In this document: piece after piece, positions 59,593-64,000 of the stretch
Numbering within the stretch: the stretch's first letter is position 1
Layout: each line of letters begins with the position of its first letter
DNA from: Streptomyces sp. SN-593
Lineage (GTDB): Bacteria > Actinomycetota > Actinomycetes > Streptomycetales > Streptomycetaceae
Length of the DNA: 64,000 nucleotides
Direction of reading: 5' to 3'
NCBI RefSeq assembly: GCF_016756395.1
Contig: NZ_AP018365.1
Span: 7,072,001-7,136,000, forward strand
Program-made: the position numbers and the translations under genes
The notes under the pieces: model-generated
Seen by the model: only the letters and a program-made list of their open reading frames with translations
Told to the model about the DNA's origin: nothing
Database searches by the model: none

Positions 59593-60714
59593 ATGCGTAT
59601 CGACTGTCACGGCCACTTCACCACGGCCCCGGCCGCGCTGGGGAAGTGGCGCGAGCGGCAGATCCAGGCGTTCGAGGAGTCAGGCGCGCGGCTGTCGCCC
59701 GCCGAACTGCGCATCAGCGACGACGAGATCACCACCGCCATCGAGCAGGGGCAGCTCAAACTCCAGCTCGAGCGGGGGACGGACGTGGCACTGTTCTCCC
59801 CGGGCGCCGGCAAGATGGCCCACCACTACGGCGACGAGCAGACCAGCCTGGCCTGGTCGCACGTCAGCAACGACCTGATCGCCCGGGTGTGCGGCCTGTT
59901 CCCCGACCGGTTCGTCGGTGTGTGCCAGCTCCCGCAGTCCCCCGGCGAGCCGCTGGCCGCCTCGGTCCGGCACAGCGCCGCCGAACTCCAGCGCTGCGTC
60001 GAGGAACTGGGCTTCGTCGGCTGCCTGCTCAACCCCGACCCGTCGGACGGCCACTGGCAGGCGCCGCCGCTCACCGACAAGGTGTACTACCCGCTCTACG
60101 AGAAGATGGTGGAGCTGGACGTCCCCGCGATGGTGCACGTCGCGATGTCGCGCAACCCCGCCCTCCAGGGCACCTGCGCGCACTACCTCAACGGCGACAC
60201 CGCCGCCTTCATGCAACTGTGCACGTCGGACCTGTTCAAGGACTTCCCGACGCTGAAGTTCATCCTGCCGCACGGCGGCGGCGCGGTGCCCTACCACTGG
60301 GGGCGCTACCGCGGCTTCCTCCAGGACCGGGGGCTGCCTCCGCTGGAGGAGGCGGTGCTGGGGAACGTCTACTTCGACACCTGCGTGTACCACCGGCGCG
60401 GCATGCAACTGCTGGTGGACATCGTGCCCACGCGGAACATCCTCTTCGCCTCGGAGATGATCGGCGCCGTCCGCGGGGTGGACCCGGAGACCGGCCACCA
60501 CTTCGACGACACCGGCTCGCTGCTGGACTCGCTGGACTCGCTGGGCGCGGACGACCTGCGCGCGGTGTTCGGCGGCAACGCCCTGCGGGTGTTCTCCCGG
60601 CTGCCGGCGGTCCTGGCCGCACGGGGCGTCACCGTGCCCGCCCCGTCCACCCCCTCCGCCACGTCCGGTCAGACCGGCACGTCGGCCACCACCGCGAAGG
60701 AGTCCGGCAAGTGA
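59593..60714 (+). CDS. 4-oxalomesaconate hydratase-like amidohydrolase (LigJ family)
   Basis: A 373-residue amidohydrolase-superfamily enzyme. The HxH metal motif is DCHGHF (about 4-9); further ligand regions are MVHVAMSRN (about 178) and ILPHGGGAVPYHWGRYRG (about 224-241), and FASEMIGAVRG (about 284-294) carries the late acidic ligand. These segments closely follow LigJ as I recall it (for example ISDDE, NPDPSxGHW and PPLTDK). LigJ hydrates 4-oxalomesaconate in the protocatechuate and gallate 4,5-cleavage pathways. This gives the best clue to the locus, although relatives could use other unsaturated dicarboxylates. ATG. Confidence 0.85.
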   Translation: MRIDCHGHFTTAPAALGKWRERQIQAFEESGARLSPAELRISDDEITTAIEQGQLKLQLERGTDVALFSPGAGKMAHHYGDEQTSLAWSHVSNDLIARVCGLFPDRFVGVCQLPQSPGEPLAASVRHSAAELQRCVEELGFVGCLLNPDPSDGHWQAPPLTDKVYYPLYEKMVELDVPAMVHVAMSRNPALQGTCAHYLNGDTAAFMQLCTSDLFKDFPTLKFILPHGGGAVPYHWGRYRGFLQDRGLPPLEEAVLGNVYFDTCVYHRRGMQLLVDIVPTRNILFASEMIGAVRGVDPETGHHFDDTGSLLDSLDSLGADDLRAVFGGNALRVFSRLPAVLAARGVTVPAPSTPSATSGQTGTSATTAKESGK

Positions 60715-62363
60715 AGGTCTACGAGGCGCTCGCCGAGGCGTTCGTCAAAGAGGGCGCGAGCGACGTCTTCGGCATGATGGGCGACGCCAACATGCACTGG
60801 ATGAACGCCCTGCACGAGCGCGGGGTGAACCTCTACGAGGTGCGGCACGAGGGCTCCGGCCTGGGCATGGCCGACGGCTGGGCGCGCACCGCGGGCCGGC
60901 CGGGCGTGGTCACCACCACCAGCGGCCCGGGCACCGCGCAGCTTGCCACCTCCATGATCGTGGCGGCGCGCGCCCGCACCCCGCTGGTCGCCTTCTGCGG
61001 GGAGACACCGGTCGGCGACGAGACGGCCGTGCAGTACCTCGACCAGCGCCGGTTCGCCGCCGCCATCGAGTGCGGCTTCGTGCACGTCTCCCGGCCCGAC
61101 CTCGCCGAGGAGGCCGTCCAGCAGGCGTTCTACCTGGCCCGGACCGAGTCCCGGCCGATCATGCTGAGCGCCCCGATCGACGTGCAGGTCAAGGAGTACG
61201 AGGAGGTCGGGCCGTACGTCCCCTCGACCGACCTCATCGACACCGCGCGGCTGCTGCCGGACCCGGGCCGGGTGGAGCAGGCGGCGGAGATCGTACGGGC
61301 CGCCAAGCGGGTGGTGGTCATCGCCGGGCGCGGTGCGCGCGCGTCGGAGTCCGGCGAGGAGCTGCTGCGCTTCCAGCGGCGGACCGGCGCCCTGCTGGCC
61401 ACCACCCTCCAGGCGAAGAACTGGCTCTGCGACGCGACCGAGTTCCACGTCGGGATCTCCGGGCTGTACGGCAACAAGGTCGCGATGGAACTGCTCCAGG
61501 AGGCCGACTGCGTGATCGCGGTCGGCGCCAGCCTGAACCACTACACCACCGAGCACGGCCTGCTCTTCCCCGACGCCACCTACGTGCAGATCGACAGCGC
61601 GCAGAACGTGGTGATGGGCAACGGCCGGGCGGCGGAGTGCTACGTGCGGGCCGACGCGCGCACCGCGCTGGCGGAGCTGAACCGGGTGCTGGAGCAGGGC
61701 GGGCCGGCGGCCGAGGGCTTCCACACCGACGACGTGCGGCGCCGGCTGGCCGACGCGCTGGCGGAGCCGTCCGGCTACGAGACCGAGCCCGGCCGGCTCG
61801 ATCCCCGCGAGGCCATCCGGGTGCTGGACGCCGCGCTGCCGCGGGAGATCGGCCTGGTGCTGGGCAGCGGTCACCAGACCGACTTCGGCACGATGCTCTT
61901 CCAGCGCTCCCGCGAAGTGCTGTCGAACTACGGCATGTTCGGCGCGATCGGCCAGGCCCCGCTGCTGACCATCGGCTCGATCGTGGCCGACGGCGGCCGG
62001 CCGGCCTTCGTGGTGGAGGGCGACGCCAGCTTCCTGATGCACCTGTCGGAGTTCGAGACCGCCTGCCGGTACAACATCCCGGTGCTCGTCGTGGTGATGA
62101 ACGACGAGGGGCTGGGCGCCGAGTTCCACAAGGCCAAGGCGAAGGGCCTGGACCCGGAGCTCGCGGTTATACCGAACCCCGACCTCGGGCCGGTCGCGAT
62201 CGCGCTCGGCGGCGCCGGCGCGACCGTCCGCAGCACCGACGAACTGGTCGCGGCCCTCGCGGACTTCGTCCGCGACCCGCGCCCGATGGTGGTCGACGTG
62301 CGGATCACCCGGAACGTGCTGAGCGTGCCCTACCGCCGGCTGCAGTACGGCGAGGACGTGTGA
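60711..62363 (+). CDS. Thiamine-diphosphate-dependent enzyme (acetolactate synthase/benzoylformate decarboxylase-like)
   Basis: A 550-residue ThDP enzyme with Pyr, central and PP domains. The activating Glu is in EVRHEGSGLGMADG (about 43-56). The ThDP/Mg motif is VEGDASFLMHLSEFE (about 436) to VVVMND; the usual GDG is GDA, as in many decarboxylases. It lacks an obvious second subunit. It would decarboxylate or ligate a 2-oxo acid such as a phenylglyoxylate or the pathway's oxo acid. GTG overlaps the hydratase stop (GTGA), and the next gene's ATG overlaps its stop, so it is translationally coupled on both sides. Confidence 0.9.
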   Translation: MKVYEALAEAFVKEGASDVFGMMGDANMHWMNALHERGVNLYEVRHEGSGLGMADGWARTAGRPGVVTTTSGPGTAQLATSMIVAARARTPLVAFCGETPVGDETAVQYLDQRRFAAAIECGFVHVSRPDLAEEAVQQAFYLARTESRPIMLSAPIDVQVKEYEEVGPYVPSTDLIDTARLLPDPGRVEQAAEIVRAAKRVVVIAGRGARASESGEELLRFQRRTGALLATTLQAKNWLCDATEFHVGISGLYGNKVAMELLQEADCVIAVGASLNHYTTEHGLLFPDATYVQIDSAQNVVMGNGRAAECYVRADARTALAELNRVLEQGGPAAEGFHTDDVRRRLADALAEPSGYETEPGRLDPREAIRVLDAALPREIGLVLGSGHQTDFGTMLFQRSREVLSNYGMFGAIGQAPLLTIGSIVADGGRPAFVVEGDASFLMHLSEFETACRYNIPVLVVVMNDEGLGAEFHKAKAKGLDPELAVIPNPDLGPVAIALGGAGATVRSTDELVAALADFVRDPRPMVVDVRITRNVLSVPYRRLQYGEDV

Positions 62364-63256
62364 TGACGGCCATGTCGGTCCTGCTGGGGGACTACCCGCA
62401 CACCCGGCCGCTGAAGGACGGCACCGTCCCGGTCCCCGGGGTGGAGTGCGCCTACGCCCAGGCGTCGCCGCTGTACTCGGCGTTCGCCCGGATGGTCAGG
62501 AGCCTGGAGTACGACGTCTGCGAGATGGCGCTGGCGACGTACTTCCAGGCCCGCGAGGCCGGGGTGCCGATCACGCTGCTGCCGGTCGCGATGATCGGCG
62601 GTACCCACCACGGCTCGCTGACCCGCCTGCCGGACGGCCCGCGGATCACCCCGCGGGAGCTGGCCGGCGCCCGGGTCGGAGTGCGCTCCTACAGCCAGAC
62701 CACCGGCCTGTGGGTGCGCGGCGTGCTGCGCGAGGACTACGGCGTCGAGTCGTCCGACGTCACCTGGGTCACCACCGAGGAGCCGCACGTCGCGCAGTAC
62801 CGCGAGCCGGAGAACGTGTGCCGGTCCGGGGCGGCGAAGGTGGCCGACCTGCTGCGCGACGGCGAGGTGTCCGCGGCGGTGCTCGGCCCGAAGGCGATCG
62901 GCAACCAGGGCGCGGGGCTGGTCCCGGTCCTCCCGGACGCGCAGGAGGCCGCGCTGGCCTGGATCGACCGGCACGGCACCGTGCCGGTGAACCACGTGGT
63001 CGTGGTCCGCGACGAGGTGCTGGCCGCCGCGCCGCAGGCCGTCGCCGCGCTGTACGAGGCGCTGGCGGCGTCGATCGCGGCCACCGCGGACCAGCGCGAC
63101 GCTTCGCCCGCCGGGCGGGCGGTGTCGGCCGGCTGGAGCGACCCGTTCGTCGCGTCGGTGCGGATCGCCGCCCGCTACGCGCAGGAGCAGCAGGTCGTGC
63201 GCGAGCCGATCGACCTCGACCGGATCGTGAAGGACGTGCCCTTCCTCGATGCGTAA
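62363..63256 (+). CDS. 4,5-dihydroxyphthalate decarboxylase-like / periplasmic-binding-like protein
   Basis: A 297-residue protein with the two-lobe type II binding-protein fold. The N-terminal strand LLGDYPHTRPLKDG (about 7-20), the SLEYDVCEMALATYFQAREAG segment and VGVRSYSQTTGLWVRGVL (about 106-123) match the 4,5-dihydroxyphthalate decarboxylase (Pht5) family. There is no signal peptide, which argues against a periplasmic-type binding protein and for a cytosolic enzyme. It could remove CO2 from an aromatic dicarboxylate. ATG overlaps the preceding TGA by one base. Confidence 0.8.
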   Translation: MTAMSVLLGDYPHTRPLKDGTVPVPGVECAYAQASPLYSAFARMVRSLEYDVCEMALATYFQAREAGVPITLLPVAMIGGTHHGSLTRLPDGPRITPRELAGARVGVRSYSQTTGLWVRGVLREDYGVESSDVTWVTTEEPHVAQYREPENVCRSGAAKVADLLRDGEVSAAVLGPKAIGNQGAGLVPVLPDAQEAALAWIDRHGTVPVNHVVVVRDEVLAAAPQAVAALYEALAASIAATADQRDASPAGRAVSAGWSDPFVASVRIAARYAQEQQVVREPIDLDRIVKDVPFLDA

Positions 63257-63301
63257 CGGACCCGAAGCAGTGGACGACCACGGAGACGGGGTGGAGCGAC
63301 G

Positions 63302-64000
63302 ATGAGTACGGGTGAACTGCGCTACCGGTCCAAGGCCCCCACCCGCAAGCCCGAGGTGTGGACCCCGGACCTGCTGGAACGGGTGGAGTGGCGCAGGCGC
63401 GCGGCCGACGAGCCGTTCCGCGGCGTCGCCGACGCGGCCGGAGTACGCCCCGGCCTGTTCCCGCTGCACGCCACCGGCGTCGACGTGTCGGGCGTGCGCG
63501 GTGCGGGGGAGCGCTACCTCGCCGCCCTCACACCGGGCCAACTGGCCGAGGGCCGGCTGCCGATGGACGACGTGAGCTGGCGGCACTGGGCGAACGGCGC
63601 CCGCTACTTCCTGCGGCACGGCGTGTGCGTGGAGGAACTCGACGACGCCACGCGCCAGCTCGCGCTGGACGTCATGCGCGCCAGCCTGAGCGACGCCGGC
63701 TTCACGCAGGTCGTGGACCTGATGCACCTGAACCTCACCATCGGCGAGCTGCGCGGTGAGGAGGACATGCTCAACGAGTGGCTGTACTGGTTCACCGTCT
63801 ACGGCGACCCCGGCAAGGGGTCCGAGCCGTGGGGCTGGCAGCTCGACGGGCACCACGTCAACGTCAACTGCGCGTTCGTCGGCGACCAGATGGTGCTCAC
63901 CCCGACCTTCCTCGGCGCGGAACCGGTGCACGCCACCTCCGGCAGGTTCGCCGGCACGCACGCCTTCCGGCACGAGGAGGCCGCCGGCCAGGAGCTGTTC
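63302..64000 (+). CDS. DUF3500 domain protein (partial, continues past window end)
   Basis: This frame is open from an ATG to the window edge, giving 233 residues. Features are LVEWRRRAADEPFRG-like N-terminal helices, a YFLRHGVCVEELD stretch, and the strong DUF3500 core EPWGWQLDGHHVNVNCAFVG with the downstream MVLTPTFLGAEP strand. The family has no known function. The WGWQLDGHH segment has two His that could bind metal. G/C third positions are as high as in the neighbours, so it is a real gene. It probably belongs to the same operon, after a 45-base gap. Confidence 0.8.
   Translation, partial: MSTGELRYRSKAPTRKPEVWTPDLLERVEWRRRAADEPFRGVADAAGVRPGLFPLHATGVDVSGVRGAGERYLAALTPGQLAEGRLPMDDVSWRHWANGARYFLRHGVCVEELDDATRQLALDVMRASLSDAGFTQVVDLMHLNLTIGELRGEEDMLNEWLYWFTVYGDPGKGSEPWGWQLDGHHVNVNCAFVGDQMVLTPTFLGAEPVHATSGRFAGTHAFRHEEAAGQELF

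Noticed and set aside
1..64000. RNA genes, CRISPR arrays, insertion sequences, phage or attachment sites
   Set aside because: I looked for tRNA-like ends, regularly spaced repeats and transposase or integrase motifs and found none that I could support by eye.

Overview
The window reads as chromosomal DNA of a Streptomyces-like actinobacterium. GC content is very high with G or C in nearly all third codon positions, GTG/TTG starts are common, ATGA/GTGA stop-start overlaps are frequent, and there are lineage-typical families: XRE/DUF397 pairs, RsbW-like ATP-binding proteins, a SpoIIE phosphatase with GAF and ATPase domains, and an actinobacterial hopanoid cluster. I see no tRNA, rRNA, CRISPR array, transposase or prophage genes. 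The first gene and the last gene are cut by the window edges.

Layout. 0-11.5 kb is a mixed region: the start of a secreted protein, a HAD hydrolase, an ABC-F ATPase, an aldo/keto reductase divergent from an AraC regulator, a secreted sedolisin divergent from a TrmB-type regulator, a DMT transporter, a crotonase-fold protein and a small ATP-binding protein. 11.5-13.3 kb holds idi and a cation-diffusion-facilitator transporter. 13.6-20.8 kb is an envelope-polymer locus: two CDP-alcohol phosphotransferases, a nucleotidyltransferase, a glycerol-1-phosphate dehydrogenase homologue, a family 2 glycosyltransferase, and a Wzm/Wzt (TagGH-like) exporter. 21.2-33.4 kb is a co-directional hopanoid operon: hpnC, hpnD, hpnE, prenyl synthase, shc, hpnG, hpnH, dxs and an aminotransferase. 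It covers isoprenoid precursor supply, squalene formation, cyclisation and side-chain building. idi lies just outside the envelope locus.

33.5-43 kb carries a tyrosine phosphatase, an SGNH hydrolase, a WhiJ-like regulatory trio (ATP-binding protein, XRE regulator, DUF397) with a methyltransferase, a saccharopine-dehydrogenase-like reductase, an M3 oligopeptidase and an MBL hydrolase. 43-49.2 kb, read leftwards, holds a carboxylesterase, a GH2 beta-galactosidase, a GNAT and an SRPBCC protein.

49.2-64 kb is the most interesting part. A GntR/FCD regulator, a solute-binding lipoprotein, a Tat-exported PD40 repeat protein, a SpoIIE-type phosphatase, and a rightward operon (ABC ATPase, CoxG-like protein, HpcH/HpaI aldolase, LigJ-like 4-oxalomesaconate hydratase, ThDP enzyme, 4,5-dihydroxyphthalate-decarboxylase-like protein, DUF3500 protein) are separated by intergenic regions with five exact copies of the palindrome TTGTNNNACAA and at least two near copies. 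I infer one GntR-controlled uptake and catabolic regulon for an aromatic or related dicarboxylate substrate. It continues past the right edge, and no permease or ring-cleavage enzyme is inside the window.

Other points to check: a sharp codon-usage island inside wzm/wzt, a CDP-alcohol phosphotransferase lacking the fourth motif aspartate, a likely frameshift in the WhiJ-locus ATP-binding gene, and small ORFs coupled to hpnC and hpnE.
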